Shown one piece after another: positions 1 to 8,241 of a DNA stretch of 64,000 nt. The first letter of the stretch is position 1, and each line of letters starts with the position of its first letter. The DNA is taken from assembly GCF_903469665.1 (NCBI RefSeq), contig NZ_CAGKLC010000009.1, positions 20,885 through 84,884 of the forward strand, read 5' to 3'. A program made the position numbers and the translations under genes. The notes beneath the pieces were generated by a model. The model made no database searches. It worked only from the letters and a program-made list of their open reading frames with translations, and had not been told where the DNA came from. The stretch comes from Flavobacterium sp. UGB4466 (GTDB lineage: Bacteria; Bacteroidota; Bacteroidia; Flavobacteriales; Flavobacteriaceae).

Positions 1-582
1 TCTTTCAAATCAGCTTATGAATATTTATTAAAAAAGGAAAAAGGAACTTACTTACCCACACTCGGAGCTTTTGGAGGTGTATCCTATTCCAGTTTATTCA
101 ATGCCAATGCAACGACTCCCATTGTTACAGGAATCAATCAGGCCTTATATTTAGGTCTTAATGAACTGACCATAAGTCAGAACTGGGTCGTGGGAGCAGC
201 TATGAAATGGGAAGTCTTTTCCGGTTTTGAAAGAAAACACAAAGTACACGAAGCGAAGATTAACATTGAACAGGTACAAAATCAAATTGATGATACGAAA
301 GAAAAACTTGAACTGCTTCTTGAAAAAAATCTTGTTGATTATACGGTTCTGACTCAAAAAATAGACATCACCCAGCAACAGGAAAAAGTCGCCAGTAATA
401 ATTTGAATCTGGCTATAAAACAATACAAAGAAGGCCTCATCAACATATCGGAACGACTTGAAGCAGAAAACGATTCTTATAAAGCAGCAGTAAACAAAAC
501 CACCACTTTAATCGAGCAAAGACTTGCTGCTATTGAAACCATAATTGCCACTGGCGATCTGTCGAAAAAACTATCCAAATAA
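1..582 (+). CDS. TolC-family outer membrane efflux protein (C-terminal part)
   Basis: This frame is open from the first base, so the gene starts outside the window; about 193 C-terminal residues are visible. They have the TolC look: a stretch rich in small and aromatic residues (YLPTLGAFGGVSYSS), then a beta-strand-like segment (WVVGAAMKWEVFSGF) and a long amphipathic helix with many Glu, Gln and Lys. In the family this trimer forms the outer-membrane exit duct of a tripartite exporter. It lies 12 nt before a membrane fusion protein and an ABC-2 permease, so the three form one operon. The substrate cannot be read from the sequence. Confidence 0.88.
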   Translation, partial: SFKSAYEYLLKKEKGTYLPTLGAFGGVSYSSLFNANATTPIVTGINQALYLGLNELTISQNWVVGAAMKWEVFSGFERKHKVHEAKINIEQVQNQIDDTKEKLELLLEKNLVDYTVLTQKIDITQQQEKVASNNLNLAIKQYKEGLINISERLEAENDSYKAAVNKTTTLIEQRLAAIETIIATGDLSKKLSK

Positions 583-594
583 AAGTTCTGTTTT

Positions 595-1548
595 ATGAAA
601 AAAGCAATCATTAGCACCACAATCATTTTTCTTTTCGTAGCCTGTCAAAAGACAGAAAAAGGAAATTTAATTCAGGGAAAAATAGAGAAAGAACAAATTG
701 CCGTTGTGAGTAAAATTCCGGGCAAGATTTTAAAAATATGGGTCAAAGAAGGCGATTTGGTTCAAAAAGGAGACACGCTCGCTGTTTTGGATATTCCTGA
801 AGTAGACGCTAAAAAAAGTCAGGCCGAAGGAGCTGTTGTCTCAGCAAAAGCCCAATACAAAATGGCTGTAAAAGGAGCCACGGAAAACCAAATCAAGCAA
901 TTGGAAGCTAAAAGAACGGGGCTGAAAGAACAATACGAATTTGCTCAAAAATCGATCAGACGACTGACCAACATGCTCAAAGATTCTCTCATATCACAGC
1001 AAACTTATGATGAAACTTTCGCCAAATATCAGGGCGCACAAGCACAATATAACGCTGTTATCGCAGAATTAGACGACGCTAAAAAAGGAGCCCGAATCGA
1101 ACAGCAAACGATGGCACTCGGACAACAGGACCGGGCACTTGGAGCTTTACAGGAAGTAGAAACTGCAGACAAGGAACGCTACATCATTGCTCCGCAAAAT
1201 ATGAGTATCGAAACCATCACCTTAAATCTTGGCGAACTGGCCCTACCCGGTTATACTTTGTTTAATGGCTATATCGATAACAGCATTTATTTTCGCTTTA
1301 CGATTCCTGAAAATCAATTGGGAGAATTTAAAAAAGGACAGGAAATTACCGTTCATGTTCCCTATAAAAATGAAAACATAAAAGGAAGAATCTCAACGAT
1401 AAAACAACTGGGAGCCTATGGAAATATTGCTACGGCCTATCCTGATTATGAAATGCAGGAAAGCTTGTTTGAAATAAAAATTACACCTGTTAATATGGAA
1501 CAAACCAAGGATCTGATTACAAAAACAACTGTCACCTTATCTCATTAA
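595..1548 (+). CDS. HlyD-family membrane fusion (periplasmic adaptor) lipoprotein
   Basis: This 317-residue adaptor would link the inner-membrane permease to the TolC duct. The N-terminus is a lipoprotein signal with lipobox-like LFVAC (Cys at about residue 17). A biotinyl-lipoyl-like half follows (KIPGKILKIWVKEGDLVQKGD, read in two pieces: KIPGKILKIWV and KEGDLVQKGD), then a long Lys/Gln/Glu-rich coiled coil (about 65-195) and the second lipoyl half with beta-barrel (about 195-317). Its start is 12 nt after the TolC stop, and the permease follows 2 nt after its own stop. It resembles YbhG/YhiI-type adaptors of ABC-2 exporters more than RND adaptors, mainly because of the neighbouring permease. 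Confidence 0.88.
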   Translation: MKKAIISTTIIFLFVACQKTEKGNLIQGKIEKEQIAVVSKIPGKILKIWVKEGDLVQKGDTLAVLDIPEVDAKKSQAEGAVVSAKAQYKMAVKGATENQIKQLEAKRTGLKEQYEFAQKSIRRLTNMLKDSLISQQTYDETFAKYQGAQAQYNAVIAELDDAKKGARIEQQTMALGQQDRALGALQEVETADKERYIIAPQNMSIETITLNLGELALPGYTLFNGYIDNSIYFRFTIPENQLGEFKKGQEITVHVPYKNENIKGRISTIKQLGAYGNIATAYPDYEMQESLFEIKITPVNMEQTKDLITKTTVTLSH

Positions 1549-1550
1549 CT

Positions 1551-2708
1551 ATGCAAAATTTCTTTTCATTGCTTAAACGGGAATTTCAATTGTTTTGGAA
1601 AAACAAAGTCCTGAGAATCCTTTTTATCGGTGCACCTATTTTATATGGTGTTTTATTAGGCTACGTTTACGGAAAGGGCAAAGTTACCGACTTACCCATT
1701 CTTGTAGTCGATCAGGACCGTTCTGAGCTAAGCTCAAAAGCCATTCAAATGTTTGAAGACAACGAAGTATTATCCATTTCATCCATTTTATACGACCAGA
1801 ACAATCTTTCTAAACTTGCCATACAAAAAGATGCCACTTGCGTCGTTATCATTCCGAAAGATTTTGAAAAAATGACGCTCACCAAAAAATATCCTGAAAT
1901 TACAACTATCGTTAACACCTCTAATGTACTCACTGCTAACTATGCCTCAACAGCCATACAAATTTGTCTGGGCACTTTAAAGGCTGGCGTTCAAATCGAA
2001 ACCTTAAGAAAACAAGGAGTCCCGGAAAACTTGCTTGCCTCCCAATATGAACCCTTCAAAACTACGTTTATCAAAAAACACAACCGAAGTACCAATTATA
2101 TGTATTTTCTCTGGCCGGGGGTTTTGGCGACTGTTCTTCAACAGGTTTTACTATTAGGACTGGCGCTTTCATTTGCATCAGAATTTGAGAATGGAACTTT
2201 TAAAGACCTTGTGAAAAAATGCCCTTCTCTTCTGAAAATGCTCGCAGTGAAAATAATCCCTTACCTGATCATGAGCTTTGGAATCTGGATCATTTACTGG
2301 CTCTTCACTTTGTGGTTCCGACTGCCATTTTACGAAAACTTAGCGCCTCTTACTTTTATTGCCGGAATTTTTGTGCTGGCGGCTTCCTTTATCGGAATTC
2401 TGGTCAGCATCGTAGTTCCGAATCAGTTAAAAGCAACCGAGATTTTAATGGTAATAGCCACACCAAGCTTTATCTTAAGTGGTTTTACCTGGCCATTAAG
2501 TCAAATGCCACAGACAGTACAAGCCATTGCCAATGTAATTCCGCTCACCCATTTTTTAAAAGCTTTCAGAATATTAATTATAGAGAACGGTACCTTTTCA
2601 CAAACCACAGCCTCTATACGCAACATGATCATCATTGGACTCGTGTGCGCCATAGCTGCCTACATTGCCTTATACTTTAAAAAGAAAGAAGCACTTAAAG
2701 AAATTTAA
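1551..2708 (+). CDS. ABC-2 type transporter permease
   Basis: This is a 385-residue inner-membrane permease of the YbhR/YhhJ kind. It has one N-terminal membrane segment (about 20-42), a large extracytoplasmic domain (about 45-175) and five or so C-terminal membrane segments. The last part has the family-like motif SFILSGFTWPLSQMP and VIPLTHFLKAFR. It is the last gene of the TolC-HlyD-permease operon. No ATP-binding subunit follows: the next gene is convergent across a terminator. The ATPase and any second permease must lie upstream of the window or elsewhere. Confidence 0.88.
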   Translation: MQNFFSLLKREFQLFWKNKVLRILFIGAPILYGVLLGYVYGKGKVTDLPILVVDQDRSELSSKAIQMFEDNEVLSISSILYDQNNLSKLAIQKDATCVVIIPKDFEKMTLTKKYPEITTIVNTSNVLTANYASTAIQICLGTLKAGVQIETLRKQGVPENLLASQYEPFKTTFIKKHNRSTNYMYFLWPGVLATVLQQVLLLGLALSFASEFENGTFKDLVKKCPSLLKMLAVKIIPYLIMSFGIWIIYWLFTLWFRLPFYENLAPLTFIAGIFVLAASFIGILVSIVVPNQLKATEILMVIATPSFILSGFTWPLSQMPQTVQAIANVIPLTHFLKAFRILIIENGTFSQTTASIRNMIIIGLVCAIAAYIALYFKKKEALKEI

Positions 2709-2730
2709 CTCCTTTATTACGATACATAAA

Positions 2731-2762
2731 AAAAGCACAGAAAATTCAATTCCTGTGCTTTT
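2731..2762. terminator. Bidirectional hairpin terminator between permease and ABC-F genes
   Basis: The arms AAAAGCACAG (2731-2740) and CTGTGCTTTT (2753-2762) pair perfectly around a 12-nt loop, with A runs on the left and T runs on the right. It sits between two convergent genes and can serve both. Confidence 0.8.
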
Positions 2763-2784
2763 GTATCTTAAGAGTAAACGAAAA

Positions 2785-4419
2785 TTATTTTTCGATTTCT
2801 CGCATAGAATCCATTTTCTTATGCGCCAGGAATCCTGCAACATCTTCAAAGTGCTCTTTTACACGTTTGTTTCCAAATTCAAACACTTTAGTAGCCAAGC
2901 CGTCAAGGAAATCACGGTCGTGAGAAACCAAAATTAAAGTTCCGTCGAAATCACGTAAGGCATCTTTAATAATATCTTTGGTTTTCATGTCCAGGTGATT
3001 CGAAGGCTCATCCAGAATCAATAAGTTTACAGGCTCTAACAATAATTTAATCATTGCCAAACGAGTTTTTTCTCCTCCTGAAAGCACTTTTACTTTTTTG
3101 GTAATATCATCTCCCTGGAACATAAACGCTCCCAGAATATTTTTAATCTGAGTACGGATATCTCCTACCGCAATAGCATCGATCGTTTCAAAAATAGTAG
3201 CATTTTCATCTAATAAAGAAGCCTGATTCTGTGCAAAATATCCAATTTGTGCGTTATGTCCAATCTCAACACTTCCGGAATCAACTCCAATTTCCTTCAT
3301 GATCGCTTTGATCATGGTCGATTTTCCTTCTCCATTTTTCCCCACAAATGCTACTTTCTGACCACGTTCGATAACGACATTAGCATCTTTAAATACCACA
3401 TGGTCTCCATAAGCCTTAGACATTTCTTTTACAATAACTGGGTATTGCCCGGAACGTGCCGCTGGCGGGAATTTTAAACGTAATGCAGAAGTATCTACTT
3501 CATCAACCTGAACAATTTCAAGCTTCTCCAGCATTTTTACACGAGACTGAACGGCGTCTGTTTTTGAGAATGTTCCTTTAAAACGATCAATAAAAGCCCT
3601 GTTATCAGCGATCATTTTTTGCTGTTCATCGTATGCTTTTTGTTGGTGTATACGACGGTCTTTTCTCAATTCTAAATAATGAGAATATTTCGCTTTGTAA
3701 TCGTAAATCCTTCCCATGGTCACCTCAATAGTACGATTCGTAATATTATCTACGAATGCTCTATCGTGTGAAATCACAACTACTGCTTTTGCCGAATTAA
3801 CCAAAAACTCTTCCAACCATTGAATACTTTCAATATCCATGTGATTGGTTGGCTCATCCAGTAAAATCAAATCCGGTTTTTGAAGAAGAATTTTAGCCAA
3901 TTCGATACGCATTCTCCATCCTCCTGAAAATTCAGAAGTCTGACGAGTAAAATCTTCGCGCTCAAAGCCTAAACCAGTTAATATTTTTTCAACTTCAGCT
4001 TCGTAGTTTACTTCTTCGATCGCATAGTATTTCTCACTTAAATCTGAAACTCTCTCGATTAGTTTCATGTAAGCATCACTTTCATAGTCGGTACGAACCG
4101 TTAATTGCTCGTTGATTTCATCGATTTCAGCTTTCATTTTAAAAATTTCTCCAAAAGCCTTAGAAGCTTCTTCCATTACAGTAGAACCATCTTTTGTTAA
4201 CAAATGCTGAGGCAAATAAGCCACAACAGCATCTTTCGGAGTCGAAACACTTCCGGTAGAAGGTTTACTTTGACCGGCAATTATTTTTAAAAGTGTCGAT
4301 TTTCCCGCACCATTTTTACCCATAAGGGCAATTTTATCATTTTCATTGATAGCAAAAGAAACATCGCTAAATAATGTAGTTCCACCAAACTGAACCGAAA
4401 TATCGTTAACTGTAATCAT
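2785..4419 (-). CDS. ABC-F family ATP-binding protein
   Basis: This is a 544-residue soluble protein with two ABC ATPase domains and no membrane segment, the hallmark of ABC-F proteins. These act at the ribosome in translation or antibiotic protection. The first domain has Walker A GKNGAGKST (residues 34-42), signature FSGGWRMRIELAK and Walker B LILLDEPTNHMD. The second has GKNGEGKST, LSGGEKTRLAM and LLILDEPSNHLD. The linker between them is charged and helical, as in the family. The length and motifs fit the YbiT/YdiF-like housekeeping type rather than a dedicated resistance factor, but this cannot be settled by eye. A -7 box (reverse of CAAAGATA, 4483-4490) precedes the gene. Confidence 0.92.
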   Translation of the reverse strand: MITVNDISVQFGGTTLFSDVSFAINENDKIALMGKNGAGKSTLLKIIAGQSKPSTGSVSTPKDAVVAYLPQHLLTKDGSTVMEEASKAFGEIFKMKAEIDEINEQLTVRTDYESDAYMKLIERVSDLSEKYYAIEEVNYEAEVEKILTGLGFEREDFTRQTSEFSGGWRMRIELAKILLQKPDLILLDEPTNHMDIESIQWLEEFLVNSAKAVVVISHDRAFVDNITNRTIEVTMGRIYDYKAKYSHYLELRKDRRIHQQKAYDEQQKMIADNRAFIDRFKGTFSKTDAVQSRVKMLEKLEIVQVDEVDTSALRLKFPPAARSGQYPVIVKEMSKAYGDHVVFKDANVVIERGQKVAFVGKNGEGKSTMIKAIMKEIGVDSGSVEIGHNAQIGYFAQNQASLLDENATIFETIDAIAVGDIRTQIKNILGAFMFQGDDITKKVKVLSGGEKTRLAMIKLLLEPVNLLILDEPSNHLDMKTKDIIKDALRDFDGTLILVSHDRDFLDGLATKVFEFGNKRVKEHFEDVAGFLAHKKMDSMREIEK

Positions 4420-4494
4420 TATCTTCTGTGAATTTGTTTAATCGGTTAATCGTTTATTTGACAACCCATTTTTTTCGTGGTGCAAAGATAGATT

Positions 4495-4634
4495 AATTAG
4501 ATAATTAGGCAATTAGATAATTAGAAAATGTGGCAATGTGATAATTCTTCAAAACCTATTCCAAAACAAAACCCGACAGGATTTTAAATCCTGTCGGGTT
4601 TGCTAAAATTATCTAATTGCCTAATTATCTAATT
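4495..4634. repeat. Nested foldback element built from 8-nt units (AATTAGAT type)
   Basis: The outer arms at 4495-4522 and 4607-4634 are perfect inverted copies, 28 nt each. Each arm is a tandem of octamers: AATTAGAT, AATTAGGC, AATTAGAT, AATT. Enclosed is a GC-rich terminator hairpin (4568-4601). The right arm ends on the last base of the stop codon of the GlmU-like gene. The same layout, with different octamers, occurs at 13692-13815. Confidence 0.85.
4568..4601 (-). terminator. Hairpin terminator after the GlmU-like gene
   Basis: The arms AAACCCGACAGGAT (4568-4581) and ATCCTGTCGGGTTT (4588-4601) pair perfectly around 6 nt. It lies in the centre of the larger foldback element and downstream of the minus-strand gene ending at 4634. 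Confidence 0.82.
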
Positions 4635-5809
4635 TAGTCTTTCCTCCATTTTTTAGTTTCTTCGAAAATGTGTTCTAAAATTGAAGCTTCTGTTTCGTCA
4701 AATTCAATATTTCGGCGTCCCATAACTAATTTCGCTGTTTCAAAAGCTTTTTTAGTCACATAAGTTGTAAAACCAGCTGCCCCGCCCCAAGAAAAACTTG
4801 GAACAAAATTGCGCGGAAAACCGCTCCCGAAGATATTAGCACTTACTCCAACTACTGTCCCGGTATTGAACATAGTATTGATACCACATTTACTGTGGTC
4901 TCCCATCATTAAACCACAAAACTGAAGTCCGGTTTTAGCAAAACCTTCGGTTTCGTAGCTCCATAATTTCACCTCTTCGTAATTGTTCTTCAGGTTCGAA
5001 TTGTTACTATCTGCACCAATGTTACACCATTCGCCTAAAACAGAATCCCCTAAAAATCCATCATGACCTTTGTTTGAATTCGCAAAAAGCACCGAGTTCT
5101 TAACTTCTCCACCAATTCTCGATCCGGGACCTACTGTTGTAGCTCCGTAAACTTTGGCGTTTAGTTTCACCTGTGCATTCTCACATAAAGCAAAAGGTCC
5201 GCGAATTACGGTTCCTTCCATAATTTCTGCATTCTTACCTATATATATTGGCCCATTAGAAGCATTCAGTGTTACGAACTCTAATTTTGCTCCTTCTTCC
5301 AGAAATACGTTTTCGGGAGCAATAACGTTTACACTTTTTGGGATTGGCTGCGATTTTCTGTCTTCGGTCAAATACTGAAAATCTTCACGGATCGCAGCAT
5401 CGTTTTTAGAAAAAATATCCCAGGTATGTTCTACGGTCAGACAAGCGTCATTGTATGGAATGATTTCATACGAATCAAAATCAACTTCTTCCTGATTTTC
5501 ATTCGTAAAAAAAGCAATTACATCATCCCCTTTAAAAATAGCCTGATTAGCCTTTAAATCTGAAACCATCTCAGCAAGTGCATCATTTGGTAAATACGCT
5601 GCATTGATCATTACATTCTCTTCCATTTCTACCATTGGAAATTTTTCCGATAAATAATCTTCGGTAATGGTCGTTATAGTAGAACCTAAACGCGCTTCCC
5701 ATTTCTGGCGAATCGTCATAATTCCAATTAATATGTCGGCAACAGGTCTTGTAAAAGTAAAAGGTAATAATGCATTCCGGACGGGACCGTCAAAAAGAAT
5801 GTAATTCAT
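4634..5809 (-). CDS. GlmU-like sugar nucleotidyltransferase / acyltransferase
   Basis: This 391-residue protein has a short nucleotidyltransferase-like N-terminus (MNYILFDGPVRNALLPFTFT, then RPVADILIGIMTIRQKWE). A left-handed beta-helix C-terminus of hexapeptide-type repeats follows (IYIGKNAEIMEGTVIRGPFA, KVYGATTVGPGSRIGGEVKN, LGEWCNIGADSNNSNLKNN). This matches the alternative GlmU-like family of Bacteroidota, which is thought to make UDP-GlcNAc from glucosamine-1-phosphate by acetyl and uridylyl transfer. The usual GlmU signature GXGTRM is not obvious, so activity is inferred from family resemblance. It has its own -7 box (reverse of CAAAGTTA, 5859-5866) and ends in a foldback element. Confidence 0.82.
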   Translation of the reverse strand: MNYILFDGPVRNALLPFTFTRPVADILIGIMTIRQKWEARLGSTITTITEDYLSEKFPMVEMEENVMINAAYLPNDALAEMVSDLKANQAIFKGDDVIAFFTNENQEEVDFDSYEIIPYNDACLTVEHTWDIFSKNDAAIREDFQYLTEDRKSQPIPKSVNVIAPENVFLEEGAKLEFVTLNASNGPIYIGKNAEIMEGTVIRGPFALCENAQVKLNAKVYGATTVGPGSRIGGEVKNSVLFANSNKGHDGFLGDSVLGEWCNIGADSNNSNLKNNYEEVKLWSYETEGFAKTGLQFCGLMMGDHSKCGINTMFNTGTVVGVSANIFGSGFPRNFVPSFSWGGAAGFTTYVTKKAFETAKLVMGRRNIEFDETEASILEHIFEETKKWRKD

Positions 5810-5929
5810 AAATAATTAAATTTGATACTTGTTAAAATCTTGATTTGGTTATCGGGTTCAAAGTTACAATTATTTTATTTGTGTCATTTGTACTGTAACA
5901 GATATAGTTTATTTTTTTTAACCGCAAAG

Positions 5930-6011
5930 AGCGCGAAGATTTCACACAAAGTTCGCCAAGTTATATTTGCAGGTATGCCTTTTTAAAGGGGTAAAGCTCG
6001 CAAAGCTTTGT
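5930..6011. repeat. Degenerate CGCAAAG-type intergenic repeat
   Basis: A run of loosely repeated words (ACCGCAAAGAGCGCGAAG, ACAAAGTTCGCCAAG, then CTCGCAAAGCTTTG) fills the gap between L31 and the GlmU-like gene. From memory, similar words recur between genes in many flavobacteria. I see no reading frame in it. Confidence 0.5.
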
Positions 6012-6058
6012 AAATAGAGACTTTACATGAAACCTTGTACTTGTTTCTATTAAATAAA

Positions 6059-6084
6059 AAAAGCCTTCCGAGTGGAAGGCTTTT
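6059..6084 (-). terminator. Hairpin terminator after rpmE
   Basis: The arms AAAAGCCTTCC (6059-6069) and GGAAGGCTTTT (6074-6084) pair perfectly with a 4-nt loop. On the minus strand a T-rich run follows, directly downstream of the L31 stop. Confidence 0.85.
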
Positions 6085-6103
6085 GTATAATTTTAAACCG
6101 CTA

Positions 6104-6358
6104 TTATTTTTTAGCGTGTTTTGCATATTTAGTTTTGAATTTATCAATACGTCCTGCAGTATCGATAAGTTTAGATTTACCAGTATAAAATGGGTGAGAT
6201 GTTCTAGAAATCTCCATTTTTACAACTGGATACTCAACTCCGTCAACTTCAATTGTTTCTTTTGTATCTGCAGTAGATTTAGTGATAAAAACTTCGTCAT
6301 TTGACATGTCTTTAAATGCAACTAATCTGTAATTTTCTGGGTGAATTCCTTTTTTCAT
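6104..6358 (-). CDS. rpmE2: Type B 50S ribosomal protein L31
   Basis: The 84-residue protein starts [20 protein letters not shown] and contains [20 protein letters not shown], the conserved core of type B L31. It has no cysteine, so it is the zinc-independent form; such paralogs replace the zinc form when zinc is short. This may be the only L31 here, as in most of this group. A -7 box (reverse of CAAATTTA, 6476-6483) with a CAA (TTG on the minus strand) 18 nt further upstream gives a near-consensus promoter about 120 nt before the start. Confidence 0.96.
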   Translation of the reverse strand: MKKGIHPENYRLVAFKDMSNDEVFITKSTADTKETIEVDGVEYPVVKMEISRTSHPFYTGKSKLIDTAGRIDKFKTKYAKHAKK

Positions 6359-6619
6359 CTTTTTATTTTATTTATTGTTTAGAGCATTTTTATTTTGAAG
6401 CTTTTCCATGGTTAGAAAAAGGTGTAAACAACGATACTCTTTTTTGTTTAAAACTTTTAATTATTTTTAAGTGTGCAAATTTACAACTTTTTTCGAATTA
6501 ACAAATCTTTTAATCAATATTTTTAACGAGTCGGCGATTTGCATTAAAATTTTTAATATCTATCTCCTGTGTACTCGTAATTACTATATTTGTGGATTAA
6601 TTTTAAAACATATACAAAT

Positions 6620-7150
6620 ATGATCAATGAAGTTATTAAAAAGAATGGAATTACTTACGGTGTAATGATTGGAATTGCATCTGCATTATTTACTGCTACG
6701 ATATACGCGATTGATCTGAATCTGTTCACAGCCTGGTGGATGGGTATCATAGGTATTGTAATCAGTTTGACAATCAGCATTGTTTTACTTTCTAAAACCA
6801 AGAAAGAATTAAAAGGAGTTTTCCCTTTCAAAGATGCTTTTACCACTTACTTTATAGCAGCTGTGATTGGGGTTCTAATTTCTACTTTATTTAATATTGT
6901 TTTATTTAACGTTATTGATCCGGGCGCAAAAGATACTTTAAACGAAATCATGATCAAATACACTGCAAACATGATGCAGAAATTTGGAGCTCCTGCTTCA
7001 TCAATTAATGAAGCCATTAGCAAAATGAAAGAAAGCAGCCCTTACTCGACTTTTGAATTATTAAAGGGATCTGTTTTTGCAATTGTTATCAGTGCCATTT
7101 TCGGATTAATTTTCGCCGCATTTTTTAAAAGCAAAACTACACAAGAATAA
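6620..7150 (+). CDS. DUF4199 family membrane protein
   Basis: This is a 176-residue membrane protein with about four hydrophobic segments (roughly residues 13-30, 34-55, 75-98 and 147-170). A conserved-looking N-terminus (MINEVIKKNGITYGVMIGIA) fits DUF4199, whose function is unknown. I chose the ATG at 6620. An in-frame TTG 30 nt earlier lies inside the -7 box TATATTTG (6585-6592) and cannot be the start. The GT2 glycosyltransferase begins 8 nt after the stop, so the two are probably co-transcribed. That pairing recurs in relatives and hints at an envelope role, but this is inference. Confidence 0.85.
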   Translation: MINEVIKKNGITYGVMIGIASALFTATIYAIDLNLFTAWWMGIIGIVISLTISIVLLSKTKKELKGVFPFKDAFTTYFIAAVIGVLISTLFNIVLFNVIDPGAKDTLNEIMIKYTANMMQKFGAPASSINEAISKMKESSPYSTFELLKGSVFAIVISAIFGLIFAAFFKSKTTQE

Positions 7151-7158
7151 AAAAATAA

Positions 7159-8115
7159 ATGAATTTATCTATACTTATACCGCTTCTTAATGAGGAGGAA
7201 TCACTAAAAGAACTCTATTCGTGGATTATTAAAGTGATGCAATCTAACAATTACTCTTATGAAATCATTTTTGTGGATGATGGAAGTACGGATGATTCTT
7301 GGAATATCATTGAAAGTTTCTCTAACGAAAATCCGAATGTAAAAGGAATTCGTTTTATGAAAAACTTTGGAAAATCGCAGGCTCTGCATGCCGGTTTTGC
7401 CAAAGCACAAGGAGATGTTATCATCACCATGGATGCGGATTTACAAGATAGCCCGGACGAAATTCCGGGTTTATATGAAATGATCACAGTTCAGAAATTT
7501 GATTTGGTTTCAGGATGGAAAAAGAAACGTTACGATTCTGTAGTAGCAAAAAATCTTCCTTCAAAACTATTTAACTGGGCCGCCAGAAAAACTTCAGGTG
7601 TCGAGTTAAACGATTTCAACTGCGGATTGAAAGCTTATAAAAATGCAGTAGTTAAAAACGTTGAAGTTTCGGGCGAAATGCACCGTTACATTCCGGTTTT
7701 GGCCAAGAATGCCGGTTTTAATAAAATCGGAGAAAAAGTGGTTATTCATCAGGCCCGTAAATATGGTGAAACTAAATTTGGGATGGAACGTTTTATAAAC
7801 GGCTTTCTTGATTTGATTACGATTTGGTTCTTATCCCGATTCGGAAAAAGACCTATGCACTTGTTTGGTGCCATTGGATCTTTGATGTTTATCATCGGAT
7901 TTTTACTGGCGGGTTATATCGGAATTTCAAAATTATACCATATGTATAACGGAATGAAATACAGCCTAATCACCAATAATCCATGGTTTTTCATTGCTTT
8001 GACTACCATGATACTGGGAACGCAATTGTTCCTGGCTGGTTTTCTGGGTGAAATTATCCTGAGAACCAAAAACAACGAAGCTCGTTACAAAGTAGCCCGA
8101 GAGGTTAATTTTTAA
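7159..8115 (+). CDS. Family 2 glycosyltransferase, polyprenyl-phosphate sugar synthase type
   Basis: This 318-residue enzyme has the GT-A start MNLSILIPLLNEEESLKELY. The nucleotide-binding motif is FVDDGSTDDSW and the metal motif is ITMDADLQDSPDEIP (DxD). There is a central HQARKYGETKFG region, and two C-terminal membrane segments (about 235-258 and 275-300). This is the plan of GtrB/DPM1-like enzymes, which move a sugar from a nucleotide donor to undecaprenyl phosphate at the inner membrane. It probably supplies a lipid-linked sugar for envelope glycans or protein glycosylation; the sugar is not predictable. It is transcribed with the DUF4199 gene. Confidence 0.92.
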   Translation: MNLSILIPLLNEEESLKELYSWIIKVMQSNNYSYEIIFVDDGSTDDSWNIIESFSNENPNVKGIRFMKNFGKSQALHAGFAKAQGDVIITMDADLQDSPDEIPGLYEMITVQKFDLVSGWKKKRYDSVVAKNLPSKLFNWAARKTSGVELNDFNCGLKAYKNAVVKNVEVSGEMHRYIPVLAKNAGFNKIGEKVVIHQARKYGETKFGMERFINGFLDLITIWFLSRFGKRPMHLFGAIGSLMFIIGFLLAGYIGISKLYHMYNGMKYSLITNNPWFFIALTTMILGTQLFLAGFLGEIILRTKNNEARYKVAREVNF

Positions 8116-8125
8116 CGCAAAACCT

Positions 8126-8203
8126 TAGCCCCGATAGTAGTGAAAATCCTTTTTCTTTTTCCTTTAAAAAGAAAAAGATTGAAACGGATAGCGGGAATAA
8201 GCT
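8126..8203 (+). repeat. Structured intergenic repeat with AGCCCCGATAG / GATAGCGGGA ends
   Basis: A perfect 12-bp hairpin (CTTTTTCTTTTT at 8149-8160 with AAAAAGAAAAAG at 8166-8177) is flanked by short complementary ends, CCCG and CGGG. From memory, near-identical elements lie between genes in many Flavobacterium genomes. A shorter relative with CCCGATAG and ACGGGATT lies at 33095-33118. Its function is unknown; here it separates two same-strand genes. Confidence 0.6.
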
Positions 8204-8241
8204 CTATAAAAAACTTATTATTTTAATACAAAAAGACACGA

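Noticed and set aside
2219..2680. A 153-codon frame inside the ABC-2 permease gene
   Set aside because: It is on the same strand in another frame of a clear permease, and its Cys/His/Ser-rich composition is that of a shadow frame.
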